From Atopobium sp. oral taxon 199 str. F0494 (GTDB lineage Bacteria > Actinomycetota > Coriobacteriia > Coriobacteriales > Atopobiaceae): a DNA stretch of 64,000 bases. The notes under the pieces are model-generated. The model saw only the letters and a list, made by a program, of their open reading frames with translations. It made no database searches and was not told the origin of the DNA. Made by a program: the position numbers and the translations under genes. The stretch covers positions 682,001-746,000 of the forward strand of contig NZ_KE150486.1 in assembly GCF_000411555.1 (NCBI RefSeq), written 5' to 3'. Positions 1-8,490 of this stretch are shown here, one piece after another; position 1 is the first letter of the stretch; every line of letters begins with the position of its first letter.

Positions 1-610
1 CGTTGACAAAGAGTCTCCACTCTATTGTTGTCTGAGTCGTTGCATCTTCTTGAGCAGAAAGAGTCAGATTCTCAAAAGGCGATGTGACGCTGACCAGCTT
101 GCCGTCAGTCATGGTATACGTAAGATTGTGGCTTTTGAGGTAGCGTTCGGTTACCTCAGCAACCGAAGTCCCCTTTTGTATCTCAAGAGACTCATCGGAA
201 GCCCAATATTGCGTCGTACCTTCTTTGTTCTGTCCAACAATCTTGATAGTCACTTGAATGGTAGCTGTATTGTTTGACGTCATAGAGCCTTTAGCGGCTG
301 CATCCAGCGATGATGTATCCGTTGTGTCCGCAGTTTTTTCAGATGGAGTCTGCTCAGCGTCTTTCTGAGAAGACGTGGGATTGTCGGGAGTTTCCTTTGG
401 CGAGAGCGCGCTTTTCTCGGCAGAAAAATTATTGCCGGTATCTGAGGACGTTCTTTCATCATGCGTGCTTTTAGTCGCTGATTCAGTTGCTGATTCGTCA
501 ACGTACGCAGAAGCGTCTGTCTGGCTAGAAGTCGCTGCATATGCAGACAAAGGCATCAGTGACAGAGCTACTACGAAGGACAAAAGGGTTGCTATGACCC
601 TTTTTCTCAT
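1..610 (-). CDS. Secreted DUF4430-like protein, C-terminus cut by window edge
   Basis: This frame is open from an ATG at 610 to the window edge, giving about 203 residues without a stop. A GGGAGG ribosome site precedes the start, two bases past the end of lgt. The N-terminus (MRKRVIATLLSFVVALSL, then AYAA) is a typical signal peptide. Next comes a Ser/Thr/Glu-rich, low-complexity linker to about residue 110. A globular part follows with strands like ATIQVTIKIVG, then YWASDESLEIQKGTSVAEV and YLKSHNLTYTM, which resembles the DUF4430 / transcobalamin C-terminal-like fold. It is probably exported and surface exposed. The ligand is unknown, and the family call is from the pattern only. Confidence 0.75.
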   Translation of the reverse strand, partial: MRKRVIATLLSFVVALSLMPLSAYAATSSQTDASAYVDESATESATKSTHDERTSSDTGNNFSAEKSALSPKETPDNPTSSQKDAEQTPSEKTADTTDTSSLDAAAKGSMTSNNTATIQVTIKIVGQNKEGTTQYWASDESLEIQKGTSVAEVTERYLKSHNLTYTMTDGKLVSVTSPFENLTLSAQEDATTQTTIEWRLFVN

Positions 611-611
611 A

Positions 612-1424
612 TTAACGAATCCTCCCAACCTGAGGCCGATGAGCCTTATGAGCAAACACTAGAATTCCAATACCCAAAATTACCAGCGGCATGCTGAGAA
701 GTTGCCCCATAGTGATAAAACCACCAAAAAGATATCCAAGCTGCTCATCCGGAACGCGAACAAACTCGATAACAAAACGGAAGATGCCGTAAAGCAGCAA
801 GAACACACCAATGAACGTGCCCTGAGGACGAGGCGGATTTTTCCGGGAAAGCGCGTAAAGTACTGCAAACAGTACTAAACCCTCGAGAATAGCCTCATAG
901 ATCTGGGAGGGATGACGGTAAACCGCTCCACCCGTTTCAAACATGACTCCCCACGGAAGATCCGTTGGCTTACCCCACAACTCTCCATTGACAAAGTTTG
1001 CACAGCGGCCGAAGAAGAGACCCAACGGAGCGCCGATAGCCGCTAGATCAGCAATGGTGGGAATCGAAAAATGCAAGAAATGACAGGCAAGCGAACCGCC
1101 AACAATGGCGCCGACAAGCCCTCCATGAAAGCTCATGCCAGCACGCGCGAAAATATCAAGTGGATGCTCGAGATAGTACCCAGCTCCATAAAAAATGACA
1201 TAGAACAGGCGTGCTCCGATAATAACCCCGAATGCAATCCCTAAGAGGATATTAAGGGTATCGTCCACCGTTATAGTAAGATTCCAGCGGCGCGCAGTGC
1301 GATACAGTATGAGACCCGCCAAGGTAAAACCAGCAAGATAGGCAAGGCCGTACCAGCGGACGGAGAGCGCTCCAATCGAAAAAGCAACAGGACTTAAGGA
1401 TTTGTAGAGTTCGTCAAGATACAC
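612..1424 (-). CDS. lgt: Prolipoprotein diacylglyceryl transferase
   Basis: Lgt moves a diacylglyceryl group from phosphatidylglycerol to the lipobox cysteine of prolipoproteins in the membrane. The 270 residues and about seven hydrophobic segments fit the family. The signature GRCANFVNGE lies at residues 139-148, SFHGG at 98-102, and RWYGLAYL at 23-30 near the N-terminus. The start is preceded by AGGTGGCGAGAAG, which contains both a Shine-Dalgarno-like stretch and one copy of the dispersed 9-mer. It follows dcd by 14 bases and is probably co-transcribed with it. Likely clients in the window are the cyclophilin and tannase-like lipoproteins. Confidence 0.96.
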   Translation of the reverse strand: MYLDELYKSLSPVAFSIGALSVRWYGLAYLAGFTLAGLILYRTARRWNLTITVDDTLNILLGIAFGVIIGARLFYVIFYGAGYYLEHPLDIFARAGMSFHGGLVGAIVGGSLACHFLHFSIPTIADLAAIGAPLGLFFGRCANFVNGELWGKPTDLPWGVMFETGGAVYRHPSQIYEAILEGLVLFAVLYALSRKNPPRPQGTFIGVFLLLYGIFRFVIEFVRVPDEQLGYLFGGFITMGQLLSMPLVILGIGILVFAHKAHRPQVGRIR

Positions 1425-1438
1425 GTTCTTCTCGCCAC

Positions 1439-1996
1439 CTAATCCTGAAGGATGTGCGAGGGGGTAGCTCCACGCTGTCCTTGATAATGGCTCCCAAGAT
1501 TTTTGGAGCCGTAGGGTCGCTCAACAGGCGAACTCATGCGCTCAAAAGAAAGCTGACCCACACGCATGCCGGGATGCAAGATGATTGGAAGGTTTGCGAC
1601 GTTGGAAAGCTCAAGGGTCAGCTCACCGTCCCAGCCGGGATCGACGTAGCCTGCTGTCGAGTGAATCATGAGCCCCAGGCGGCCCAGCGTCGATTTGCCT
1701 TCAAGTTTGCCCAGGATATCATCGGGAATAGCGATGCGCTCAAGCGTAGTGCCTAAGGCAAACTGGCCTGGATGCAGGACAAACACGTCGCCCTCAGGTA
1801 CATCGATAGATTCCGTAAGGCCTTCCTGCGAGGTCAAAGGATCAATGAACGCGTGGGTGGAATTTCGAAAGATTCTAAAGTTTGAACCGAGACGCACATC
1901 GACAGAAGCAGGCTGGATATTTTGTTCAAGCAGCGGCTCAATAATAATGCGACCAGCTGAAAGTTCACTCTTAATATCATAATCTGAGAGGACCAA
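1439..1996 (-). CDS. dcd: dCTP deaminase, probably bifunctional dCTP deaminase/dUTPase
   Basis: The 185-residue protein converts dCTP to dUTP, or directly to dUMP, for thymidylate synthesis. The core motif EGKSTLGRLGLMIHSTAG, followed by VDPGWDGELTLELSN, is the Dcd active site. The C-terminal GSHYQGQRGATPS matches the actinobacterial bifunctional enzymes (Mycobacterium tuberculosis type) better than the E. coli monofunctional form, judging from remembered sequences. The start appears to be TTG, with AAAGGCGG about seven bases upstream. It is the first gene of a short run with lgt and the secreted protein. Confidence 0.93.
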   Translation of the reverse strand: MVLSDYDIKSELSAGRIIIEPLLEQNIQPASVDVRLGSNFRIFRNSTHAFIDPLTSQEGLTESIDVPEGDVFVLHPGQFALGTTLERIAIPDDILGKLEGKSTLGRLGLMIHSTAGYVDPGWDGELTLELSNVANLPIILHPGMRVGQLSFERMSSPVERPYGSKNLGSHYQGQRGATPSHILQD

Positions 1997-2099
1997 AGCG
2001 TCCGCCTTTCATCAAAACCATCATATGCAAACAGAGCGGCCAAAAGCGTGCGGCAAGACTCTCTGTACGCCATAAACCGTACCCTATGAAGTATACGGT

Positions 2100-2133
2100 A
2101 ACACGCCCACCTAAAGGAGAAGGAGGGCGTGTT
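2100..2133 (-). terminator. 9-bp perfect hairpin between nifU-like gene and dcd
   Basis: AACACGCCC (2100-2108) pairs perfectly with GGGCGTGTT (2125-2133) around a 16-base loop. It lies downstream of the NifU-like gene. No clean U-run follows on the minus strand, so it may be a weak terminator or an mRNA-stabilising hairpin. The rest of 1997-2232 shows nothing else clear. Confidence 0.45.
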
Positions 2134-2232
2134 TAAAATTGCGCTGTCATCGCAGGAATTACAATATATTTCTACAATTCTTTCTATAATTCGCGTCATC
2201 TGAGACGCGCAACGTCCAATGCAACGCCGATT

Positions 2233-2469
2233 CTACATCATCGCAGGTCTGACATGGGTAACGCCGGGAACATGTTCGATGAGGATACGCTCAATGCCTT
2301 CGGACATGTCATAGGCAGACATGGGGCAACCGGCACAGGCTCCCGTCATCTCAAGCGTTACCGTTCCATCATCGTCCACATCAATCAGTTCAACATCTCC
2401 GCCATCCGCCTGCAGACTCTGACGAATAACGTCAAGCGTAGCTTCCAAAAGTTCCCTGTTGACTGCCAT
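2233..2469 (-). CDS. NifU C-terminal-like Fe-S cluster scaffold/carrier
   Basis: A 78-residue protein made only of the NifU C-terminal (Nfu) domain, which binds a labile Fe-S cluster for delivery to apoproteins. The CxxC pair is C45-A-G-C48 within TGACAGCP. The LEATLDVIRQSLQADGGDVELIDVD stretch is split here as LEATLDVIRQ, then SLQADGGDVELID, and is typical of the fold. AAGGAGAG precedes the ATG. It lies 70 bases downstream of the U32 gene, which is itself expected to bind an Fe-S cluster, so the two may be functionally linked. Confidence 0.92.
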   Translation of the reverse strand: MAVNRELLEATLDVIRQSLQADGGDVELIDVDDDGTVTLEMTGACAGCPMSAYDMSEGIERILIEHVPGVTHVRPAMM

Positions 2470-2539
2470 GTCATTCTCTCCTTGCTAAAAAGCCGCCGTA
2501 AACGCTCCTATCATACCCAAAGAATGGCAAATGATACGA

Positions 2540-5191
2540 TTAGCCGATAGACGAGAAGAGATGCCCCTCGCTGGCTCCTTCGAGGCGGTTCGGCAGAGGC
2601 TCGCCCTTGAAAGCGGCACGTACCGCCAGACACACGCGCTCTACCTCCGACGTTGTCTGCCTGAGATCAAGCAACGTCGCATCAACCATCAGACGAGAAA
2701 CACCACTTGAAAGCAGCACTGCCACCTCAGGAACCGCGTCAAACGGCTTGGGACTCCAAATGCGCGAGCGTCCGTGAAGGTCCGTTATCACGGGCATGTA
2801 GTCATTGTCTATGCCGCAAAGGTAGTGGGGCTCAAGGCGCAGCTTGCACATATCGCAGTCATGTGCGCACTTCCCTGTTGACATCAACACACAATGCTCC
2901 GAGGTCATGGTACGCGTACGACCGCTGACCAGGTATCCAACAGGAACAGAAGCGTTTTTTGCAAGGTGCATAATTTCCGCAAGCGTCAGCTCAGAGTTAA
3001 GCCAAACGCCGCAAGCTCCCCTGTCAGCCAAGGCTGCAAGCGCATAGTCGTTGTGGATAGGAATACATTCGCGAATCTCAGGAGCCGCGCCCCGTGCATA
3101 CGCCAACGCCAACTCGGAAATATTGCCGACAGCTACGGGTATCCCGCTGCGAATGAAGGAATCAAGGCGCTCGTGGTCCACCTCGCGGCAGACCTCGTCA
3201 AGCCACGGTATGACGCGCTGTTTCAGCTCCTGCGGCCACGCGTATTCCTCAAGTACGTCAGCGGTTGCATAGAGACGACTCGCGCCCGCGTCAAGCGCGG
3301 CATAAGCTTGGCGCGGAGAAACCACCAGAGCGCATACCTCCGCATGAGCCACTCGCGGGCAATCAGAAGTGAGATCTTTCACAAGCGTTGTCTCAGTGCC
3401 GGCAGCATGACGTTCCTTTTCAGCGGCGCGGCACTCTTTTTCAGCAGCGCGGCGCGAAAGGGGCGCCGTGTGTTTCTCGCGGCTGCTATATACGGCAAGA
3501 ATTTCTTTTTCAAGCGCATCGCAGGCCTTCGTGCGCACTGTGTGAACAGCAGAAAAGCTCATGCCGCAGCCCGCGTCAAGTTCGATGTCAAAACAGACGG
3601 GGTCAAAAGGGGTCGCACCCATGCGGCCTACATGCTCCGTAAGTTCAGCGGCGCTGACCGCCTTGGTACGAGCTGCCTCAACGATAAAGCCTTCAGCGCA
3701 AGCGGAAAAGGTGCCGTCTGCGGTAGTGAGCTCAACAGCAAACGGCCGACCAACTTTTGCAAAAACGCGTACGGTAACGGCGCGTTTACGGGGATAGTCA
3801 CGTGAGGAGATTTGCTCCGCTTTTAAGCGCGCCGCCTCGGAGCGAATCACACGCACGATGGAGCCTGGCTGCATCACACGAGCGGCTCTGACCGTCAGGG
3901 TATCTCCAGGCGCAGCTTCACACGGCGCTAAGGCAGTCAGGAATTTAGTCGGGTCATCAAGGGGTCTGATTTCGAGCAGGTCTCCTTTGCCGATGGGCGC
4001 GTGCACCGTCACGTCAACGTCCGCCTGTTTGTAACGACGCAACTTGACGCGGCCACCGTTGAGCCCTCCCTTTTTCTCAACAGCATCTTCAAGCGCGCGG
4101 CCACCCACAACCTCGCCGACCATCTCGCCACGGTTATTTGACCGCTCGTAGCTCATCATTTCATTGCCTGCGGTTCCGTGCAGATATGCGTCAGTCAGCC
4201 CGCGATTAAAGGAACGCTTAAGCAGGCGATGGCGGCAGGCCGCAGCAGTAGCGGAGTCTTTGCCGGCCGCCAAAGTGTCAAGCGCTTCTCGATACGCAAA
4301 GACCACCGAATAGACGTATTCGGGAGCCTTCATGCGGCCTTCAATCTTGAGCGAACCTACGCCCGCTTGCGCTAACTCCGGCAGGTCGTCAATGGTGCAG
4401 TAATCCTTGGGACACAACAGGCGGTCAAACTCCGGGCGTGAAACAACCGTATGTGCAGCGTCCATCAGCACATACGGAAGACGACAGGGTTGTGCGCAAG
4501 CGCCGCGGTTGGCGGAGCGGTCCCCGCGCATGGAGCTCATATGGCAGATACCCGAGTAGCAAAAACAAAGTGCACCGTGGCCAAAGCACTCCACTTCAAC
4601 GCCTTCTTGGGCGATACGGGCAATTTCTTGCAGGGCCAATTCACGAGAAAGCGTCACGCGGCAGGCGCCAATTTCACGACAGAATGCAACGCCACGCGCG
4701 TCATGAATGTTCGCCTGCGTGGAAACATGGCACTCCATCTCAGGCCAGGTTGTTCTTACCTGTGCCAGAAGACCCCAGTCTTGAATAATGAAGGCATCGG
4801 CGCCTAACAGCCACGCGCGGCGGACAAGCCTCAATACGCGCTGCATCTCGTCCCATTTGACTACCACATTGACCGTCACATACACGCGTGAGCCAGCAAG
4901 GTGTGCACGTCTGCACGCCGCCGCAAATGAAGCATCGTCAAAGTTATCAGCGCTGCGCCGCGCATTGAAGCTACTACCAAGGCCGCAGTAGATAGCATCA
5001 GCGCCTGCCGCCAGCGCCGCATTGAACGCGGCGGGACCTCCCGCCGGAGCGAGAAGCTCCATGGAGGCAGCTGCGGGCAGCGGATCTGCCGTTTGAAGCG
5101 CACTTGATGAAGCCTGCGTCCATGAGGCTTCATTCATACGGTTTTTCTCGCCGGGAACAAGCGCGCGCTCACGGCGGTTTCGTTCATTCAT
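2540..5191 (-). CDS. U32 family protein with DUF3656 region (TrhP/RlhA-like RNA hydroxylation factor)
   Basis: This is an 883-residue U32 protein. Residues about 45-240 form the U32 domain, beginning ELLAPAGGPAAFNAAL. It ends with the signature ECFGHGALCFCYSGIC (201-216), then RSANRGACAQPC (225-236), whose cysteines are expected to hold a cluster. The C-terminal half holds a collagenase-like/DUF3656 region and a further Cys cluster (CAHDCDMCKL). Family members were called collagenases, but those studied in E. coli (RlhA, TrhP) hydroxylate rRNA or tRNA. That role is inferred for this one. The extended N-terminus (about 40 polar residues) is less conserved, so a later start is possible. Confidence 0.85.
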   Translation of the reverse strand: MNERNRRERALVPGEKNRMNEASWTQASSSALQTADPLPAAASMELLAPAGGPAAFNAALAAGADAIYCGLGSSFNARRSADNFDDASFAAACRRAHLAGSRVYVTVNVVVKWDEMQRVLRLVRRAWLLGADAFIIQDWGLLAQVRTTWPEMECHVSTQANIHDARGVAFCREIGACRVTLSRELALQEIARIAQEGVEVECFGHGALCFCYSGICHMSSMRGDRSANRGACAQPCRLPYVLMDAAHTVVSRPEFDRLLCPKDYCTIDDLPELAQAGVGSLKIEGRMKAPEYVYSVVFAYREALDTLAAGKDSATAAACRHRLLKRSFNRGLTDAYLHGTAGNEMMSYERSNNRGEMVGEVVGGRALEDAVEKKGGLNGGRVKLRRYKQADVDVTVHAPIGKGDLLEIRPLDDPTKFLTALAPCEAAPGDTLTVRAARVMQPGSIVRVIRSEAARLKAEQISSRDYPRKRAVTVRVFAKVGRPFAVELTTADGTFSACAEGFIVEAARTKAVSAAELTEHVGRMGATPFDPVCFDIELDAGCGMSFSAVHTVRTKACDALEKEILAVYSSREKHTAPLSRRAAEKECRAAEKERHAAGTETTLVKDLTSDCPRVAHAEVCALVVSPRQAYAALDAGASRLYATADVLEEYAWPQELKQRVIPWLDEVCREVDHERLDSFIRSGIPVAVGNISELALAYARGAAPEIRECIPIHNDYALAALADRGACGVWLNSELTLAEIMHLAKNASVPVGYLVSGRTRTMTSEHCVLMSTGKCAHDCDMCKLRLEPHYLCGIDNDYMPVITDLHGRSRIWSPKPFDAVPEVAVLLSSGVSRLMVDATLLDLRQTTSEVERVCLAVRAAFKGEPLPNRLEGASEGHLFSSIG

Positions 5192-5257
5192 CTATATACC
5201 TTGCTCAAATGCTGCTATCGGCCAAATTGCTGAGTGCTGTCGTGCAGGCTCAGCCGC

Positions 5258-5857
5258 TTACCTTTGTATCGCGGAAAGTGGCGGATGCACCATATCCTTA
5301 TCGGAAAGGATGACACGCGCGGGATCAAAGCTCTTCTCGCCGAGAAAAGCCGGCCAGACGATACCTATCTCGGGATCGTTCCACATAACGCCACCTTCAT
5401 CGCCTGGATGATAGGTGTCGTCACACTTGTAGCAAAACTCAGCTTCGTCCGAAAGCACCAAAAACCCGTGCGCGAAACCTCGCGGAATAAAGAATTGGCG
5501 ACGGTTTTCCGCAGAAAGGGTAATTCCTTCCCACATACCCCAAGTAGGGCTACCTGCACGCAAATCAACAGCTACGTCAAAAACAGCGCCGCGTATGACC
5601 CGAACAAGTTTCGCCTGGGGATGCGCAATTTGAAAATGAAGTCCCCGAAGCACACCCTGCACCGAAGAGGATTGATTATCCTGCACAAAATTCGCGTCAA
5701 TACCGCCTGCGAGAAAGTCTTCACGGCGATAGGTCTCCATAAACTGCCCACGGAGGTCGCCGTACGCCTTCACGTCAACTACTACTACGCCCTCAATTGA
5801 AGTGGGGGTAAACGTGAAATTGCCCGATGTTACGGAACGTCCTGTCAATTCAGCCAC
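5258..5857 (-). CDS. rmlC: dTDP-4-dehydrorhamnose 3,5-epimerase
   Basis: RmlC makes dTDP-4-dehydro-L-rhamnose, the third step of dTDP-L-rhamnose synthesis. The cupin motifs FVQDNQSSS, GVLRGLHFQ (catalytic His) and FIPRGFAHGF are present, with DVAVDLRAGSPTWG between them. The frame is open to 5938, but a GTG at 5857 with AGGAAGGGAAG in front gives a 199-residue protein of normal length, so I chose it. It stands alone, about 11 kb from rmlB, rmlD and rmlA, with its own likely promoter at 5924-5951. One dispersed 9-mer (5334-5342 region) lies in its 3' part. Confidence 0.94.
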   Translation of the reverse strand: MAELTGRSVTSGNFTFTPTSIEGVVVVDVKAYGDLRGQFMETYRREDFLAGGIDANFVQDNQSSSVQGVLRGLHFQIAHPQAKLVRVIRGAVFDVAVDLRAGSPTWGMWEGITLSAENRRQFFIPRGFAHGFLVLSDEAEFCYKCDDTYHPGDEGGVMWNDPEIGIVWPAFLGEKSFDPARVILSDKDMVHPPLSAIQR

Positions 5858-5923
5858 AATACGGCTTCCCTTCCTGTATGATCTACTTGCTGTCTCACCG
5901 CTTGCTTGGTGACCCGACAGATA

Positions 5924-5951
5924 ACTATACTCAAACAAGCAGACAACTCAA
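5924..5951 (-). promoter_or_regulatory. Likely sigma-70-type promoter of rmlC
   Basis: On the minus strand TTGAGT (5951-5946) and TATAGT (5929-5924) are separated by 16 bases and lie upstream of the GTG at 5857. The TGTTTGAGT stretch is repeated across the -35 region. Confidence 0.5.
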
Positions 5952-6020
5952 ACAAACAGCCAATGAGTACGCTATTATTATTCCAGTAAAACTCTGACCG
6001 GACCGCACAGAAGGAACATC

Positions 6021-6701
6021 GTGAGGATTCTTGCAATCGTCCCCGCATACAACGAAGAAGCTTGTATCGCGGATACTGTTACCGAATTGACGCAGACATG
6101 CCCATTCATCGATTACGTCGTCATCAACGACGGATCAGCCGATAATACGCTGGCCATCTGCCGCCGAAACAACTTCAATTACATAAGCCTGCCGGTCAAT
6201 GGCGGGCTTTCAGCGGCATTTCGTGCCGGCATGCGCTATGCCAAAGACCATGGGTACGACGCGGCCGTGCAGTTTGACTCTGACGGCCAGCATATGCCGC
6301 AATTCATCCCCGTCATGGCAGAAGCGCTCGAGCGCGACCATGCAGATATTGTGATCGCATCCCGCTTTGTGACTAAGCAGCGCGGATCAAGCGCTAGAGA
6401 GATTGGCTCCAAGCTTATCAGCTGGCTTATCAAACGCAGTACCGGACAGAGTATCACCGATCCAACATCCGGCATGCGCATGTACAACGCCTCAATGATT
6501 GATATCTACGCTCGTTCGTTTGATTTCTCTCCGGAGCCAGATACTATTTCGCTGTTAATGCGCAAGGGCGCGCGAGTCAGCGAAATTCAGACCGAGATGC
6601 GCGAACGTCAGGGCGGCAAGAGTTATCTCAACTTTTACAGCTCCATCGTCTATATGGCGCGCACGTGTCTTTCACTTCTTCTGTTCCAGTGGTTTAGATA
6701 A
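6021..6701 (+). CDS. Family 2 glycosyltransferase (polyprenol-phosphate sugar synthase-like)
   Basis: This 226-residue GT-A enzyme starts RILAIVPAYNEEACIADTV. It carries VINDGSADNT, the DxD-type metal site FDSDGQH (D86, D88), and the TDPTSGMRMYNA region seen in DPM1/GtrB-like enzymes. It likely transfers a nucleotide sugar to polyprenyl phosphate or a lipid-linked glycan at the inner membrane face. The GTG start is preceded by AGAAGGAAC. It is divergent from rmlC and followed by a DUF2304 gene, a common pairing in envelope polysaccharide loci. The sugar cannot be read from sequence. Confidence 0.88.
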   Translation: MRILAIVPAYNEEACIADTVTELTQTCPFIDYVVINDGSADNTLAICRRNNFNYISLPVNGGLSAAFRAGMRYAKDHGYDAAVQFDSDGQHMPQFIPVMAEALERDHADIVIASRFVTKQRGSSAREIGSKLISWLIKRSTGQSITDPTSGMRMYNASMIDIYARSFDFSPEPDTISLLMRKGARVSEIQTEMRERQGGKSYLNFYSSIVYMARTCLSLLLFQWFR

Positions 6702-6720
6702 CCTGAGATAAGGTGGTCTC

Positions 6721-7107
6721 ATGTCCATAATGCTCCGCATTTCTTTGCTTCTTGGCGCCCTCTTTGCGCTCGGCATCGTTATCCACAGCGTTCGCAAATC
6801 GCGAATCCGCATTTCGGATTCGGTATTCTGGGTTACATCGGCGACCCTTCTTCTGCTGTTCGCCCTTATCCCGCAGATTCCCTTTTTCTTTTCTCAACTT
6901 TTTGGGTTTGTCTCAACCAGTAACTTTGTTTTGGTCGTTGTTATCGCTCTGATGCTCATCAAACTGTTCCACCAGTCCTGCAGCATCTCGCAACTGACTC
7001 ATAAGGTCGAATCACTTTCCGCCACAATCGCCCTTCACGATAAAGAGCTGCGTGACGAGAAGAACCTCGATCACATTACCGATTCCAACCACTCCGTACG
7101 GACGTAG
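6721..7107 (+). CDS. DUF2304 small membrane protein
   Basis: 128 residues with three hydrophobic helices (about 5-25, 35-55 and 65-82) and a charged, probably coiled C-terminal tail (HKVESLSATIALHDKELRDEK). This is the usual DUF2304 layout. These proteins sit next to GT2 polyprenyl-phosphate glycosyltransferases and are thought to assist or anchor them. That role is an inference from context. It lies 19 bases after the glycosyltransferase, presumably in one transcript, and converges on the flippase gene with only three bases between them. Confidence 0.78.
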   Translation: MSIMLRISLLLGALFALGIVIHSVRKSRIRISDSVFWVTSATLLLLFALIPQIPFFFSQLFGFVSTSNFVLVVVIALMLIKLFHQSCSISQLTHKVESLSATIALHDKELRDEKNLDHITDSNHSVRT

Positions 7108-7110
7108 GGT

Positions 7111-8406
7111 CTAACGCTCTGCCGTCTCATCGGACTCGCTGACGGCAGCGTTGTTGATAGCGCTGGATTTGACATTGACTCCGCGCAATCCCAGCGCACA
7201 AAAAACGCCGAATACTATGGCAAGCACCAAAAGCGATGCGTCATACAGAAGACAGGCGCCCATGATGCCCCACGTTGTAATGAAGTAACTTGAGGCCACA
7301 AAAGCAAAACCGGCACCGCATGCGTAACTCACCAAAACACCGACCTGTTTTCTCATCGTAACCACGGCGTAATAGAGGATTACCGTAAGCGCGTTAAGCC
7401 ACCCTCCTACCAAAAGCACCATAAGCTCCACTTGATACGGAGAAAAATCAAGTCCGTACAGCGCGCTTAAAACCGGTACCCCCAACGGCCATGCAAGAGC
7501 CATCGTAAGTACTGTAGCCAGCGTCACTACGCCGAAACCCTTAAGGATAAGGGACAAAAACGCGCCTGTATTTCGTGAGGTCCAGCGCTCGGCCATGTCG
7601 GTCAAAAGCGGCTTAAAGACGAAATTACTTAAAAGATTGATAACCATCGCCGGCATAGAGAGCACCGCATAAAACGTCTGATACTCTTTGCTCATAAAAC
7701 TTGCCATCGCATACTTGGGTGCTCCCACTACATATGTCAGCAAGAATGATCCGGCAAAAAGCGGTGCCGTAGTCAGTAGTAATTTTCCAATAAAGCGCAG
7801 ATCAAAAGATGGTTTGAGCGACTCCATCGCCTTTGCAGGTGTATAAATCAACACAACCATCACAACTGCGGATGCCGCAAAAGAAACAAGGCAAGCTACC
7901 AGCAAGTTCTTAGTAAGCACAACGCCAACGGCAAACGCAATAACCGTCGTCAATACCCGGAAGAAAAACGCACGGCCCGCAATGTCAAGCCGTCCGTGCT
8001 GCTGAAACATGCCGTGAAATACGTCTTCAACAACATCAAACAGGCGCAGCGAAGCAATCAGGGTAAAAAGCAATCCCTCGTACGTCAATCCCTGCGTAGC
8101 AGCGGAATACACCACTACGCCAACCATCATGCATACCGTTGTAATACAGCGTGCTCCCAGATAAACGCCAAACGGGAACTTTTCTTCCGTATCGGTCGCC
8201 TGATACGTGCGAATTTCAAAATGACCGACTACCATGAGCTGCTGCGCAATCGCATACGCCAGCGAGAAAATACCTCCTGCAGCAGCGCCCATCGTTTGCG
8301 TCACCGCCATCAGCATGAGGACCGTTGACGCAGCGTTCATCAGAGAGCCAAGCGTGTTCCAAAAATAGTTTTTCCGCATTTGCGTCGGAGACGTTTCGAT
8401 GTTCAT
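7111..8406 (-). CDS. Wzx-like polysaccharide flippase (MATE/MOP superfamily)
   Basis: 431 residues with about 12 hydrophobic segments. It begins RKNYFWNTLGSLMNAASTVLMLM, split here as RKNYFWNTLGSL and MNAASTVLMLM, a typical Wzx N-terminus. It should flip lipid-linked repeat units across the membrane before polymerisation or ligation. It lies 84 bases downstream of licD-1 on the same strand, and AGAAGGGCTC before its ATG overlaps a copy of the dispersed 9-mer. The phosphocholine-modified rhamnose glycan made by the neighbours is the obvious but unproven cargo. Confidence 0.85.
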   Translation of the reverse strand: MNIETSPTQMRKNYFWNTLGSLMNAASTVLMLMAVTQTMGAAAGGIFSLAYAIAQQLMVVGHFEIRTYQATDTEEKFPFGVYLGARCITTVCMMVGVVVYSAATQGLTYEGLLFTLIASLRLFDVVEDVFHGMFQQHGRLDIAGRAFFFRVLTTVIAFAVGVVLTKNLLVACLVSFAASAVVMVVLIYTPAKAMESLKPSFDLRFIGKLLLTTAPLFAGSFLLTYVVGAPKYAMASFMSKEYQTFYAVLSMPAMVINLLSNFVFKPLLTDMAERWTSRNTGAFLSLILKGFGVVTLATVLTMALAWPLGVPVLSALYGLDFSPYQVELMVLLVGGWLNALTVILYYAVVTMRKQVGVLVSYACGAGFAFVASSYFITTWGIMGACLLYDASLLVLAIVFGVFCALGLRGVNVKSSAINNAAVSESDETAER

Positions 8407-8490
8407 GAGCCCTTCTCGCCGTACTTCACTTCACGTTCTACGTTTCCCGTATGCCACTCGTCTCAAACTACGAGCGGCGGGACGTGCGGT

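Noticed and set aside
1834-2199. Minus-strand ORF of 121 codons upstream of dcd
   Set aside because: Overlaps dcd in another frame, with Leu/Ser/Arg-rich product and no supporting start.
2894-3805. Plus-strand ORF of 303 codons opposite the U32 gene
   Set aside because: Antisense to a gene with clear motifs; its product has low-complexity Arg/Ser-rich composition.
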